Translations under genes and position numbers: made by a program
Assembly (NCBI RefSeq): GCF_000332335.1
Contig: NZ_KB235949.1
Span: 487,202 to 551,201, forward strand
Direction: 5' to 3'
Source: Kamptonema formosum PCC 10802
GTDB taxonomy: Bacteria; Cyanobacteriota; Cyanobacteriia; Cyanobacteriales; Oscillatoriaceae
Length of the DNA stretch: 64,000 nucleotides
Shown here: piece by piece, positions 26,690 to 36,238 of the stretch
Layout of the letters: each line of letters begins with the position of its first letter
Position numbering within the stretch: the first letter of the stretch is position 1
Notes under the pieces: model-generated
What the model was told of the DNA's origin: nothing
Seen by the model: only the letters and a program-made list of their open reading frames with translations
The model's database searches: none

Positions 26690-27424
26690 CTATGTCCTGT
26701 CTCTCGACTCACTATCAATCAGAGGAATGCTATAATCAAGACGCGCCGTAAAATTCTCCCCCATTTGCCACTGCAACCCAACGCCCACACCCAGGAGAGT
26801 GTTGGGGTCTGGATCGGGGGTGGCTCCCAGGTTCGTGCCGCAGCCAAAATCAACAAACGGAACGGCGTGCAAAACACCTTTAACCTCTGGCGATCGCCAA
26901 ACCGGCAGCTGCACTTCTGCCGAAACAAAAGCGCCCAAATCCGTTAGGAGATCGTCTTGCCGGTATCCCCGCACGCTGCGCAAACCGCCTAAGCCAAATT
27001 GCTCTAAAGGCACCAGGGTTTCGGTTGCCAGCTGCACGTCGGAACGGAGCAGCAGCAACGTGTCAGGAGCGAGAAGGCGCACATACTGCGCTTGTCCCCG
27101 CCACGAGAAAAACCGGCTGTCGGGGTAGCTATTATTAATAGTAGCATCAAAAGCGCCAATTCCCACACTAACTTGCGAGCGAAGGGCAAAAACTTGCTGC
27201 CGGCTGCGCTGCGTGTAGTCCTGAAAAAACCGCAGGGCTGAGATGCGAGTGCGCCCATCTCTGTCCGCACCGGCAGACAGGGGAAATCCCTCCCCCAGCA
27301 GTTCCGTCTCACTTTCCTGGCGAGAAGCGGTTAAACCCAGGGCTAGCTCTCTTGTGGGAGTTTGAATTACCGTTTTGGGTGGCGACTTCCAGCCGGCTGC
27401 GCACATAATTGGGGTTGAGCCGCC
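26690..27424 (-). pseudogene. TpsB (ShlB/FhaC-type) transporter remnant
   Basis: Only the C-terminal barrel half remains: about 235 residues beginning within RELALGLTASRQESET and carrying the loop-6 motif GLGGLRSVRGYRQDD (VRGY), barrel strands and PFVDFGCG. The POTRA half is absent, and the end stops at ESRDRT, where the family continues with one or two more strands ending in an aromatic residue. The 5' side joins repeat sequence at about 27425. It was the transporter partner of the adjacent decayed TpsA gene. Confidence 0.82.
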
Positions 27425-27771
27425 TGGTTCCTGTTACTGAGCTGTCTATTGCTAGATTAACCGCCAAGACGCCATAGACGCGCGGCACCCTACGGGAATG
27501 CCTTGCGCTAAGAGCGCACGGCGCAAAGCGCCTACGGCATACGGCTTCCCGCAGGGTAGAGCGCCAAGGAAAGAAAAGAGAGAGGATTTATCCAATAATT
27601 TAGACCTGCTATATACCTCTAAGAGGTAAAACTTAAAACCTAAGACCTAAGGTTAGGAGGTAGGGCTTAGGTTTTAGGAGAGAAGTAGATAATTAACCCA
27701 ATGCCCAATGCTCAATGCCCCATGCCCCATGCCCCATCCAAAATAGAAAATCTGGGCATGGAAAATTGGTA
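27425..27771. repeat. Intergenic repeats
   Basis: No gene. It holds a half-element TACTGAGCTGTCTATTGCTA (27434-27453) matching the right ends near 40567 and 63880, a segment with GCCATAGACGCGC and CTTCCCGCAGGGTAGA also found inverted near 31590-31635, a TTAGG/CCTAAG heptamer tract (27630-27690) and CAATGCC/CATGCCC heptamers (27699-27736). Confidence 0.6.
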
Positions 27772-28722
27772 TTACTTTGCCCGCACAGTGATCTGGCGTG
27801 CCGGCGCTGCAGGCGCTTTTGCCTGTTCAGCCTGCTGGAATTGCTCGCCGACATAAGAGAGGGAGTCCGCCAGGTGCCGGTGCCAGTAATTCCATCCTGA
27901 GTCAGAGCCCACTAAGCCGTGACCGCCGGCAAACTCATTAAAAACATGGCTGACGTTCAAATCTTCTAGAACTTGGTTAAACTGCCGGCTTTCCTGGAGA
28001 AACCGCTCTTCTTCCTTACCGGCATCCAGGTAGATGCGCAGCCGGTTTAGGGTCTGTTCGGGAAGTTTGGAAATATAGACGGCGGGACTGTTATGCGCCC
28101 CGCTGGTATCGTTAAAATAGCCGCTGTGACTGAAGAGAACCGAGAAATTATTGGGGTGGTGCAATCCAATATTCACCGCACCCCAGCCGCCAGAAGACAG
28201 TCCGCCAATTGCCCAGAAATCCGGTGCCGGCAGGGTGCGATACCGGCTCCGCACCACTTTCACCAGTTCCTCCCCAATTGCAGTCGCCACTTTGCCATTT
28301 GGCCCATCAATATACTGCGGGTCAAAAAAGGGACTGGAGCCGCGCCGGTCATTGCCATCCGGAGTAATAATGATGCTGGGCGGTAATTTGCCGGCGGCGT
28401 AAAGTTGCTGGATTGTCGAGAGCGCGGCTGCTTTTTTAAACCAGTCTGTCGGGTAGCCGTGTCCGCCGTGGAGCAGAAAAATTACGGGGTAGTGCTGGTC
28501 GGGGTGTGCGGCGTAACCGGGAGGTAAGGAAACGCCATAGGTGCGGACGCCACCCATTGCTTGGCTGCTGTAACTAGCCATCTGGTAGCTCAAGGTGGTG
28601 TTTCCCTCAGCTTGCGGACCATCCAGCTGGGGCGCACCGGCAATAGCCACATACCAGTAACCCGAACCCGCTAGCAGCAGGCTAAAAGCCGCCCCTATCA
28701 CCCACAGTCGTTTGGATTTCAT
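27772..28722 (-). CDS. Exported alpha/beta-hydrolase (esterase D/S-formylglutathione-hydrolase-like)
   Basis: 316 residues. Residues 5-27 form a signal anchor. The PF00756-type esterase domain covers about 55-285: oxyanion region VIFLLHGGHGYPTDW, nucleophile Ser176 in GLSSGG (176-177 region), and a late GGHG likely holding the catalytic His (EFAGGHGLVGSDSGWNYW). The family hydrolyses diverse esters, including siderophore esters and acyl glycans; the substrate here is unknown. It lies 47 bp downstream of the DUF2156 gene on the same strand, so the two are probably co-transcribed. The C-terminal 35 residues are Ala/Pro/Gln-rich and outside the fold. Confidence 0.85.
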   Translation of the reverse strand: MKSKRLWVIGAAFSLLLAGSGYWYVAIAGAPQLDGPQAEGNTTLSYQMASYSSQAMGGVRTYGVSLPPGYAAHPDQHYPVIFLLHGGHGYPTDWFKKAAALSTIQQLYAAGKLPPSIIITPDGNDRRGSSPFFDPQYIDGPNGKVATAIGEELVKVVRSRYRTLPAPDFWAIGGLSSGGWGAVNIGLHHPNNFSVLFSHSGYFNDTSGAHNSPAVYISKLPEQTLNRLRIYLDAGKEEERFLQESRQFNQVLEDLNVSHVFNEFAGGHGLVGSDSGWNYWHRHLADSLSYVGEQFQQAEQAKAPAAPARQITVRAK

Positions 28723-28769
28723 CGTTCAACCTTTAACCTTCAATCTTCAACCTACAACCTTTTAGACTT

Positions 28770-29915
28770 TCAAAAAATCGGTTGGTTCAGCGCCCACCAA
28801 ATCAAGCCGCCGAGACTCTGGCGCAGCAATGCTTGCAAGATAGCATCCAGTTCGCGAACTCCCAAATGCCGGTAAGCCAAATATTTCGACTCCCAAAAGT
28901 GTGGCTGAAATTTGCGCTTGAAGTCGTGCAGGTGTTTGAAGTGGTAAACCGAGTCGCCGCGCACGGAAAACTCGTGCAAGAGCCAAGCCAGCTTTTCTGA
29001 CTGATCCACCTCCGACTCCTTAACATTAGAGAGCGGCGACATTCCCATCGTAGCCAGTTTGACGCCCGATGACTTCAGCAGCAAGAAAGACTCGCTCAGC
29101 AGCAAATCCATCGTGCCGGTGGGCGCACTGTCTGACCGGCGCATCAAGTCCAAATATACCCCCTGGCGGGCGCACACCGGCGTGTAAGTTACGAAGGCAA
29201 CAACTCGGCTATTCTGTTCCGCTATAAAATAGCGCCGGTTCCCCGGTCTGTCTAGCGACAGGGTTCCGAGAGTGAAAGACAGTTCGCCGATCCCTCGCGT
29301 CTGCAACCACTCCTGCGAAATCGCCTCCAACTGCGGATTAATTAGCCCCGCATCCGCGCCGCCGGGGTGATATTCCCGTACCGTTACGCCCCGGTTGCGT
29401 GCCGTATTTCCCGACGAGCGGACGTTAGCCATTTTGTTGCCCTTGAGCGTGAACCGGTCTAGCTCAAAAAAAGGTTCTTCTCCCAACTTGAGAAACCGAA
29501 ATCCCCGCGACTGCAATACCGGCACCACCGGCTCTGTGACTTCAAAAAATATCGGCTGAAGATCGTGCCGGTTGCTAAATGCCATAAATTCATCAATAGC
29601 CGCTGCCAGTTCGTTTCGCGGGCAGATCGGCTCGCCGGCAGCAATCACCACTTTATTAAATTCGGCACAGGCGGTCACGCCCGCCACTGCACTGTGAAAA
29701 AAGTGTTTCTTATCAGATTCCAGCGCCAAATAGCTCGTCGAGTTATAGCCATAGCTGCTCACAATTCTCTGAATGTACTGAAAAGAGTGTGAGTCGGGCT
29801 TCGGCGCTGGGGCGAGTTCAACGGCCCAATTGGCCGGTGCGGTTTCACTAAAGCGACTTTTCCAACGAATCAAAGAGCGGCTGCGGCGAGTTATCGTGCC
29901 GGAAATGGCGGTCAT
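28770..29915 (-). CDS. DUF2156 protein (phosphatidylglycerol lysyltransferase C-domain-like)
   Basis: 381 residues, soluble. The DUF2156/LPG-synthase C-terminal fold appears as two GNAT-like halves: residues 55-165 (SYLALESDKKHFF, EPICPRNELAAAIDEFMAF) and 175-360 (EWLQTRGIGELSFTLG, VVAFVTYTPV, YLDLMRRSDSAPTGTMDLLL, FKRKFQPHFWESKYLAY). MprF-type proteins use this domain to transfer an aminoacyl group from tRNA to lipid, but the membrane flippase half is missing here. The downstream esterase may act on the same lipid or product (inference from the operon). Confidence 0.85.
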   Translation of the reverse strand: MTAISGTITRRSRSLIRWKSRFSETAPANWAVELAPAPKPDSHSFQYIQRIVSSYGYNSTSYLALESDKKHFFHSAVAGVTACAEFNKVVIAAGEPICPRNELAAAIDEFMAFSNRHDLQPIFFEVTEPVVPVLQSRGFRFLKLGEEPFFELDRFTLKGNKMANVRSSGNTARNRGVTVREYHPGGADAGLINPQLEAISQEWLQTRGIGELSFTLGTLSLDRPGNRRYFIAEQNSRVVAFVTYTPVCARQGVYLDLMRRSDSAPTGTMDLLLSESFLLLKSSGVKLATMGMSPLSNVKESEVDQSEKLAWLLHEFSVRGDSVYHFKHLHDFKRKFQPHFWESKYLAYRHLGVRELDAILQALLRQSLGGLIWWALNQPIF

Positions 29916-30045
29916 AAAAGCCTCCTCGGAGGTTTACTGCTGAACCAAGGCTCAATTCCGGGTTCGGCTTAGCCTTGTGATTGATAGCTTAGGAAACTCG
30001 TGTGTCAGCCATTCGTCAAAGAGATGGATATGTTGTGACAGAAAA

Positions 30046-30185
30046 ATGGGCATGGGACATGGGGCATGGGACATGAGGCATGGGGCATGGGACATGGGAC
30101 ATGGGGCACAACAATCAATCCAAAATCCATGCCTCGAAAATGCCCCATCGCCCAATGCCCTATGCCCAATGCCCTATGCCCTCTC
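30046..30185. repeat. GGGCATGGGACATG heptamer tract
   Basis: CATGGGA/CATGGGG/CATGAGG heptamers at 30046-30110, then the opposite-strand type CAATGCC/CTATGCC at 30147-30183. The second block overlaps the last codons of the P1B-ATPase remnant. Confidence 0.75.
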
Positions 30186-31374
30186 CCAGTGATGGGACGC
30201 CAGGGGGCGCAAACCGTTTAAGCCCGCAGCAATCGCCGAGCCATTGTGCACCGCTGTCGCCACCAGGGGGTGCAGCCCCACTGTGGAAGCCAGCCCCAAA
30301 CCGGCCAAATTGGGAGCCACTGCCAGAACCGTATTCTGCTGAACCACACGCACGGTTTGCTTGGCAATGGCAATCGCTTGCAGCAAACCGCTCAAATCAT
30401 TATTCATCAGCACCACATCCGCCGTCTCTCGGGCCACCTCGGAACCGCTGCCAAAAGAGATGGAAACATCCGCATACGCCAGCGCTACGGAATCATTCAA
30501 TCCGTCGCCGGTGAATGCCACTTTTTTGCCGGCATCATGCAACTTCCGCACAATCTCTGCCTTTTTTTCGGGAAACGCTTCGGCGCAAACTGCTTTCAAG
30601 GGAACCCCAAGATCGTTGGCTACAGCGAAAGCTTTTTTCTGGCAGTCTCCAGTCAGCAGGTGAATTTCCATGCCGAACTCGGCTAGCAGTTTTTCGATAA
30701 CCGACCGGCTTTCTTTTCGCAGGGGATCTGTGTGCTGCAGCACGCCTTGGAATTCGCCGTTGCAGGCGACAAAAATCAGCGAAGAGCTGGCCGAAATCGG
30801 ACAGTTTGGGTGTGAGAATAGAAGCTGCTCTCGCTGGGCTGCCGGTAGCCGCCCAAACGCCCCCCGACAGCAGCAAAGCCGGCACAATCGCTTTATCTGC
30901 TATTTTTGCGGCGTAGTTTTCCATGCGCGTGTCGTAGACGGGAGCCTCCTCTACGAGTTTAATGCTCGCACCGGCACGGGTGTCGGCTCCCACTCGCTGC
31001 GCTTTGATATAAATTTCTCCTTCGCGCACGAGCGTGGAAGCGAAAACAGTTTGTCCCGCCTCTCGCACCACCGGCACTGACTCGCCGGTGAGTTTCTGCT
31101 GATCTATCAGCGCTTTCCCCCGCAGCACTTCGCCATCAACAGGAATTTGTTCCCCCGGATAAACAATAACGATATCCCCAACTTTCACCTCCCCCACCGG
31201 CACTTGCTGTTTTTGCCCGTCGCGCTCCACCGAGGCGAAGTGCGCCAGAGCGTCGAGCAAATCTAGCGCTTGCAGGCGAGACGATCTCGCTGTGCGCTCG
31301 CGAATTATATCCCCAATTTCGTGCAAAGTCATCACCAGTGCCGGTGTCAGAAAATTCCCCTGAACAGAAGTCAC
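30174..31374 (-). pseudogene. P1B-type (heavy metal) ATPase with large internal deletion
   Basis: The right part (to about 30790) encodes the actuator domain: HEIGDIIRERTARSS, GDIVIVYPGEQIPVDGEVL, TGES and ALLLSGGVWAATGSPARAAS. It then jumps, with a frame change near 30780-30800, to the hinge half of the P-domain: NGEFQGVLQHTDPLRKESR, LLTGD, FTGDGLNDSVALAYADVSI. The segment with the metal-binding CPx helix and the DKTGT phosphorylation site is missing, as are the N-terminal membrane helices. Without the phosphorylated Asp it cannot function. The preserved frames suggest recent loss. Confidence 0.85.
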
Positions 31375-31638
31375 GTTAACAGCGCGGCACCGTTTTTTTC
31401 GCCTTCAGGCGTTTGCATTTTTCCCAATAAACTTACCCTGATTCTTCCCCTGATTGTTTCCAGGATGAACCTTGCCCTCCCTGCGGGTTAGTCTGTGAGA
31501 TACGAACTTCAGAGGACTAACGCCAGGACAATAAGAGAGTTCCACCGGCTCCCTGACCCACAGAACTCTCTTTTCTTAGTTTACCTTGGCGATCTTGGCG
31601 TCTACCCTACGGGAAGCCGCTGGCGCGTCTATGGCGGT

Positions 31639-31860
31639 TTATTTCATCTTCACATAAATGCTCTGCGCGATTTCCCGGTCAATAGCAGCCCGGGTTCGGC
31701 CCACTTTGATGATGTAAGAAGGGAACTGCTGTTCTAAGGTAATGGGAATTCCCGGTATTACACCCATCGCCATCAATTTCCGGATGATGGCTTCATCTTT
31801 TGTCCGCAAGTCAGCGACTGTGCCGCTCTCTCCAGTTTTCACCGCACTTAGGGCAATCAT
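31639..31860 (-). CDS. feoA: FeoA, ferrous iron transport accessory protein
   Basis: 73 residues with an SH3-like FeoA fold: MIALSAVKTGESGTV, IIRKLMAMGVIPG (the L-MG-PG motif) and a closing VGRTRAAIDREIAQSIYV. FeoA is a cytoplasmic partner of the FeoB transporter. Its start follows the stop of the downstream-named feoB membrane half directly (31861/31860), so the order of transcription is feoB GTPase, feoB membrane part, feoA, the reverse of the classical feoA-feoB order. Confidence 0.93.
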   Translation of the reverse strand: MIALSAVKTGESGTVADLRTKDEAIIRKLMAMGVIPGIPITLEQQFPSYIIKVGRTRAAIDREIAQSIYVKMK

Positions 31861-33330
31861 TTAGAAACTCACTCCCGAAACTGTCAAAAGAACATTCATC
31901 ACGTATCCCATCAAGAAAGCGAAAGGAAATATAAAGGCAATCATGGCCCAGCTGATTTTAGGGCCCCGCTCTTTGAGCATCATTTGGAATTGGGCGATGC
32001 AGGGAAGGAACAGGGTGAGGACGACTGCGGCAACGACCAGTTGGTTGCCGGTAAACAGCCCTTGCTGCTGCATGTCGAACAGTCCAGCTGCGCCGTAGTC
32101 CCGTCTGAAGAAACCGTACAAGAATATGGGCGCTGCTTCTTTGGGCAGTCCCAGAGCCAAGGCTACCGGTTCGAGGGCTCTGATGATTATATCAAACAAG
32201 CCGGTCAGCCGCCCGATCCAGATAAAAACCGACGCCCAGATGAACAGGGGCAGGATTTCGATGAAATACCACTTCATCCTCACCCAGGTTTTAATGAAAA
32301 TATTTTTCAGCTTGGGAAACCGCAAGGGCGGGATTTCCATGTAGAAGCCGGCTTGTTTTCCGGGAAGCAGCTGCGCGGTTAAATAGCCAACGGTCAGGAA
32401 AATCGCGGTAATAAAGCCGCCCCAAATCAGGAGTGCGGCGGGCTTTTGGGCCAGAAGTCCCAGGATAACGCCCCACTGGGCGGCGCAGGGCACGGCGAGG
32501 GACAGGAGAAAGGTGGCGATAATCCGCTCTCGTTTGGTTTCCAGGGTGCGGGTGACCATTGTGGCCATTGTGTCGCAGCCGAGTCCCAGCACCATTGGGA
32601 TGACGGCGCGCCCGGAAAGACCGATGGATTTGAACAGCCGGTCGAGCATCAGGGACAGTCTGGGCAGGTAGCCGCTATCTTCTAACAAGGAGAACATCAA
32701 AAAGAAGGTGGCGACCACCGGCAGCACGATGGCAGTGGCGTAGCGAATCCCCAGGGTGATGATGCCGTACTCGTTAGCAATTAAGTCCTGAACCGGCTCC
32801 CAGGGGAAAATTTGGGCGGTCAGGGTGTTGACAGCTGGGTTGATGTTTTCTTCAAAGAAGGTTTCAATGAAATCCACCACCGTGCCGGCACCGAACTCGC
32901 CGACAAATTTATAGACTCCGTAATAGAGAATCAGGACTAGGATGGGGAAGCCTGTTACCGGATTGACCGTGAGCTGGTGCAGCTTTTCGGCGAAGGGCTT
33001 TTTCTCTTCAGCCGGCTCGCTGAGGGCGCTTTTCTCGACAGTCCAGGCGAGTTGCTGGCGGGCGCTGGCGATGGCAGCGCTCAGGGGTTCCTCCAGTTGG
33101 TTTTGAGCGCCGGCAATCGCGGCTTCAATTTCCTTGAATTGGGGTTCGTGCTGCTGCGCTTCTGACCAGAAAGCCGGGTCTTTTTGCAGCAGCAGCAAGG
33201 CAACGCTGCGCTTGGACAGGGGATAATTTTTCGAGAGGGACAATTCGTAATCCCCCGACAGCACCGCCTCTATTTTGGCGAGCGCTTCCTCAATGGGAGC
33301 TGGATAAGCAATCAGATTTGACATACTCAC
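31861..33330 (-). CDS. feoB: FeoB, membrane (Gate/nucleoside-recognition) half
   Basis: 489 residues (GTG at 33330 or ATG at 33324). The first 130 residues correspond to the helical linker after the GTPase domain (LSKRSVALLLLQKDPAFW). The rest has the FeoB membrane domain: NPVTGFPILVLILYYGVYKF, GYLPRLSLMLDRLFKSIGLSG, VLGLGCDTMATMVTRTL (the GCD/N-type gate motif) and a second gate FFRRDYGAAGLFD. About eight to nine membrane helices. It overlaps the GTPase ORF by 41 nt and has an AAAGGAT site, so translation as a separate polypeptide is plausible. Imports Fe2+ across the plasma membrane. Confidence 0.9.
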   Translation of the reverse strand: MSMSNLIAYPAPIEEALAKIEAVLSGDYELSLSKNYPLSKRSVALLLLQKDPAFWSEAQQHEPQFKEIEAAIAGAQNQLEEPLSAAIASARQQLAWTVEKSALSEPAEEKKPFAEKLHQLTVNPVTGFPILVLILYYGVYKFVGEFGAGTVVDFIETFFEENINPAVNTLTAQIFPWEPVQDLIANEYGIITLGIRYATAIVLPVVATFFLMFSLLEDSGYLPRLSLMLDRLFKSIGLSGRAVIPMVLGLGCDTMATMVTRTLETKRERIIATFLLSLAVPCAAQWGVILGLLAQKPAALLIWGGFITAIFLTVGYLTAQLLPGKQAGFYMEIPPLRFPKLKNIFIKTWVRMKWYFIEILPLFIWASVFIWIGRLTGLFDIIIRALEPVALALGLPKEAAPIFLYGFFRRDYGAAGLFDMQQQGLFTGNQLVVAAVVLTLFLPCIAQFQMMLKERGPKISWAMIAFIFPFAFLMGYVMNVLLTVSGVSF

Positions 33331-33916
33331 ATATCCTTTCTTTTAATTCCTTAACGCCCCAATTCAGCGCCGCTGCTAGTGTCACCACCGGCACCCCCAG
33401 TTCTTTTTCCAGGTGATCCCGGTGAATCTGGATGCCCAGCTTTTCAGCTTCGTCGATCATGTTGACGGCGAGAAGCACCGGCAAACCCGCTTCAATCAAC
33501 TGAAATGTCAGGGGCAGCATCCGCCCCAGATTTTTGGCATCCAGGACGTGAATCACCAAATCCACGGGTTCAGCCAGCAGCAAGTCTCTGGCCACTTTTT
33601 CTTCTTCGGTAATGGGTAGCAAGGAATACATTCCTGGCGTGTCCACTACCGCAAAAAGGCGGTCGCCGATCCGCGCCTGTCCCCGCGAGACTTCCACCGT
33701 GGTGCCCGGATAGTTGGAAACCGTCACATAGGTGCCGGTCAGGGCATTAAATAGCACGCTTTTTCCCACGTTGGGCGTCCCGACTAAAGCAATCTGGGGA
33801 ATTTTTGCCGGTTTTGTCCCCGGCGCTTCTTCCGCTTTCCTAAACCATTTCAACAAGCCGCCCTGTTTTGTGCCGGTGCGGCTGTGGCAGGTGGCGGCGC
33901 ATTTGTGACATTCCAT
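33290..33916 (-). CDS. feoB: FeoB, separate GTPase half with N-terminal Cys motif
   Basis: 208 residues. It begins MECHKCAATCHSRTG, a C-x2-C-x3-C-H cluster that may bind metal. The G domain follows: G1 GTPNVGKS (46-53), G2 region VSNYPGTTVE, G3 DTPGMY, G4 NMID and a G5-like VVTLAA. It ends after LKERICEYVKSDCLSSSH, where a normal FeoB continues into the linker and membrane domain. Those parts are encoded in the next, overlapping ORF. Either a genuine split FeoB or a single frameshift in the overlap; the start codon and ribosome site of the second ORF favour a split. Confidence 0.88.
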   Translation of the reverse strand: MECHKCAATCHSRTGTKQGGLLKWFRKAEEAPGTKPAKIPQIALVGTPNVGKSVLFNALTGTYVTVSNYPGTTVEVSRGQARIGDRLFAVVDTPGMYSLLPITEEEKVARDLLLAEPVDLVIHVLDAKNLGRMLPLTFQLIEAGLPVLLAVNMIDEAEKLGIQIHRDHLEKELGVPVVTLAAALNWGVKELKERICEYVKSDCLSSSH

Positions 33917-34602
33917 ACCATTTCTCCGGTATTGAGTGGAAGCCGGTGATTAAAACAAGATTTTGGTTGTTCAACCCTCTTTCATCTAAACGGCTTTTTT
34001 TAAAATTACCATGCGGGTGCTTATTGAGAAGTATTTTTAACAATCTTTAAATTTTCGCTGGCTGGCCCAAGACTTGGGGAATGGGGGGCGCTTACAAGTG
34101 TAGGTTTTTCACACACGCTGGGCATTCTAGCAGCAGTCATATTGCTTAAGATATCAGGGGCCTGGGATAAAAGGCGTAGGAGAGGCGTTCCCTCCGATCT
34201 TACTGTCTTAACCTAAGTGAAAAATTTTATAAATGCTTAAAGAATATGGGTTTGTTGGCGAATTAATAGGGGGTTATAGCCAAAGAGTGCCGGTGGGGCA
34301 GCACTGGGAAAGTGGCCATCAGCGGGCCGGCCACACCTTTGAGGCGTTCCCCAGACAAATTTGTGCCGGTGGCATCAGAACCGCCCCGGAAGCTGGAAAA
34401 CAGGCTGTCCTGTGTCACCCCCTCAACAGTAAGCATCCGGAGGATCGCAATACACACAGGACTGCCGTCAGTCGGGTAATGACTCTATATGTAGGCTTTT
34501 TGAGTGAACTGCCTTACTCTCTGTAGAGGCCTCAGTCCTGATACATGGAGTGGCTGGCTCTGGCTGCGAGCTGCTGTGGCCTTGTGTGCCGCCACCGAAT
34601 TC
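33917..34602. other. Intergenic region upstream of the feo operon
   Basis: About 690 bp without a supported gene. The part next to 33917 should hold the feo promoter; no clear Fur box was recognised. A MITE-like element lies at 34126-34231. ORFs at 34233-34526 (plus) and 34263-34457 (minus) overlap each other and show no family features. The IS701-type element begins at 34603. Confidence 0.5.
34126..34231. mobile_element. MITE-like element near feo
   Basis: 106 bp starting TCTAGCAGCAGTCATATTGC and ending TTAACCTAAGTG..TTTTATA, with GTAGGAGAGGCGTTCCCTCC in the interior. Same terminal pattern as the copies at 14960 and 18796. Confidence 0.7.
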
Positions 34603-35994
34603 TATCCCTCTTTTGTCACTCTAGGCAGAGGAAAAGTAATATTGCCACTGCTGGCCGTTTACGGAAATGGCCAGTGGAAAGAAATTCATTAGAGAAATTA
34701 AGCGAGTCAAGCCTAAAGTTAACTGAGGGATAGGGAAAACCTTTAACCAAGGCTTGATAAGATTAAAACAGACTAGAGGGAGAAGAATTAAGCGCAGATT
34801 GTTCAAAAGATATTTCCAGCCTTCTTTTTCGTCCCATTGCTGATGTTGAGGAAATCTTTGGTGAACAGGACTTTGGGTATTCAGGCAAAACCTCGACCCT
34901 TTTTGACTAGAGGCAGCATAAAGACTGACCATTAAATAGGCGCTCTCTTTTCCACCATTTTTCAATGCCCTCATGTGAGGCAAAAATCCGCCCAGCCCAG
35001 TTCATTTTTGCTTTCTTTGAACCCATAGTCTATCCAAGTACGGCTCCCATAAAAATTGCCAACCTCACGGTAAGTGAGGCCAGGAATTCTCGTCATCACA
35101 TACCAAGTAGAATTTGACGGAAGCGTTTTTTTATCCGTAGTTATCTCCCAGTAACGCCGCTCTCTTCTTTGGCCAAATCTCCATTCTCTAATGAATCTAA
35201 TTTCTTGACGGCCATCGGCAAAAACTCGCTTAAATTTTTTCCACTGAGACGCTGTAACGCTTTGCTCGGGAGGGAGCCAGACTCCGTGATTACTTCTAAT
35301 TGCCACAAGGAAGATTCATCTCTTCTAAGGCGGCGATAAATCTGCTGTTGCTTTCTCCATACAAGCTGTCAGCTAGCACTCTCTCTATTTCAAATCCCAT
35401 CTCTCTTAACTGATGGAGCAATTCAACAGTTATTTCTGGCTGGCTTTTGTAGACATCTCCTGGTTGGAGGCGCTTTCTCGGCTTGTACACTTCAAAAATT
35501 AGGGGGAAAGTTATGCCGTCGATTAATCCATAAGCCAGCCACTAGACCGTTTTCAACTTTCCCTAATTGGCCAATGTACTGCCGGCTTACATAATCCGTC
35601 TTAGTTCCTTTTTTGGGGCTGCCGGTTTCGTCAATGATTCAAATAATTTTTCGCCCCCGAAGCGCCTTTAATATTAATTCAATTCTTCGGGCTTTTAGCT
35701 GGGTAATTCTCCAAGGTGATTGAGTCAAAAATGCAAAGATTGTTCGTTCTCAAGGCCAGAGATTTTGGCTATAGCTGGTAAAGTTTTGCGTTTCATGTCT
35801 GAAATCATTCCGAGGTGAAGTAGCTTAAAAGCTTCAAAGCTTCTAACTTCTGGAAAGATATCTCTGTAGGGGGCGCAATACTCATCGATAAAATTGACGG
35901 TCGGTCGGGCAGCTCGGGGCTTAACCATATGCAGCACAAGGGTTTGAACGCTCTTCTCTTATTATACTCTTTCCAAAGTGACAAAAGAGGGATA
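34603..35994. mobile_element. IS701-type insertion sequence, degenerate
   Basis: An 18-bp perfect inverted repeat bounds the element: TATCCCTCTTTTGTCACT at 34603-34620 and its complement at 35977-35994, giving a 1392-bp element. It contains one transposase gene on the minus strand that is broken in several places. No target duplication was confidently recognised. Confidence 0.85.
34623..35937 (-). pseudogene. IS701-family DDE transposase, multiply frameshifted
   Basis: Read right to left through at least four frames: VKPRAARPTVNFIDEYCAPY near the start, EQSLHFFLTQSPWRITQLKA, IICIIDETGSPKKGTKTDYV (DDE Asp region), a shift near 35510, FEVYKPRKRLQPGDVYKSQP and VLADSLYGESNSRF, a shift near 35300, VAIRSNHGVW and YGFKESKNELGWADF (late Glu region), and a final shift near 34975 followed by a tail to 34623. 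All landmarks of the family are present, so the gene was complete and has decayed. It cannot move the element on its own. Confidence 0.88.
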
Positions 35995-36238
35995 AACAAT
36001 TACAAACAAGAGTAAAGAAATAGAGTTTTCTCCGCCGGCTCGCCGGAGAGCGCTCCAGCCGGCCTTGGCCAGAAGTGTTGGGCTAGCAGGGGGGCGCTAC
36101 AGCTGGGACTCCCGGGTTGTGGCCCAACCCGCCGCGCGGGCCAGCCGGTCATCACCGAGCAGCGCCGTCCGCAAACCTCTGATACGATTGGGATGGAACG
36201 CGCAACGGCCTTCTACTCCCTGTCATGTAAAAAAAATT

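Noticed and set aside
34233-34526. 97-residue ORF near the feo promoter, with an overlapping minus-strand ORF
   Set aside because: It lies between a MITE-like element and an IS, has no recognisable motif, and is contradicted by an equally open frame on the other strand.
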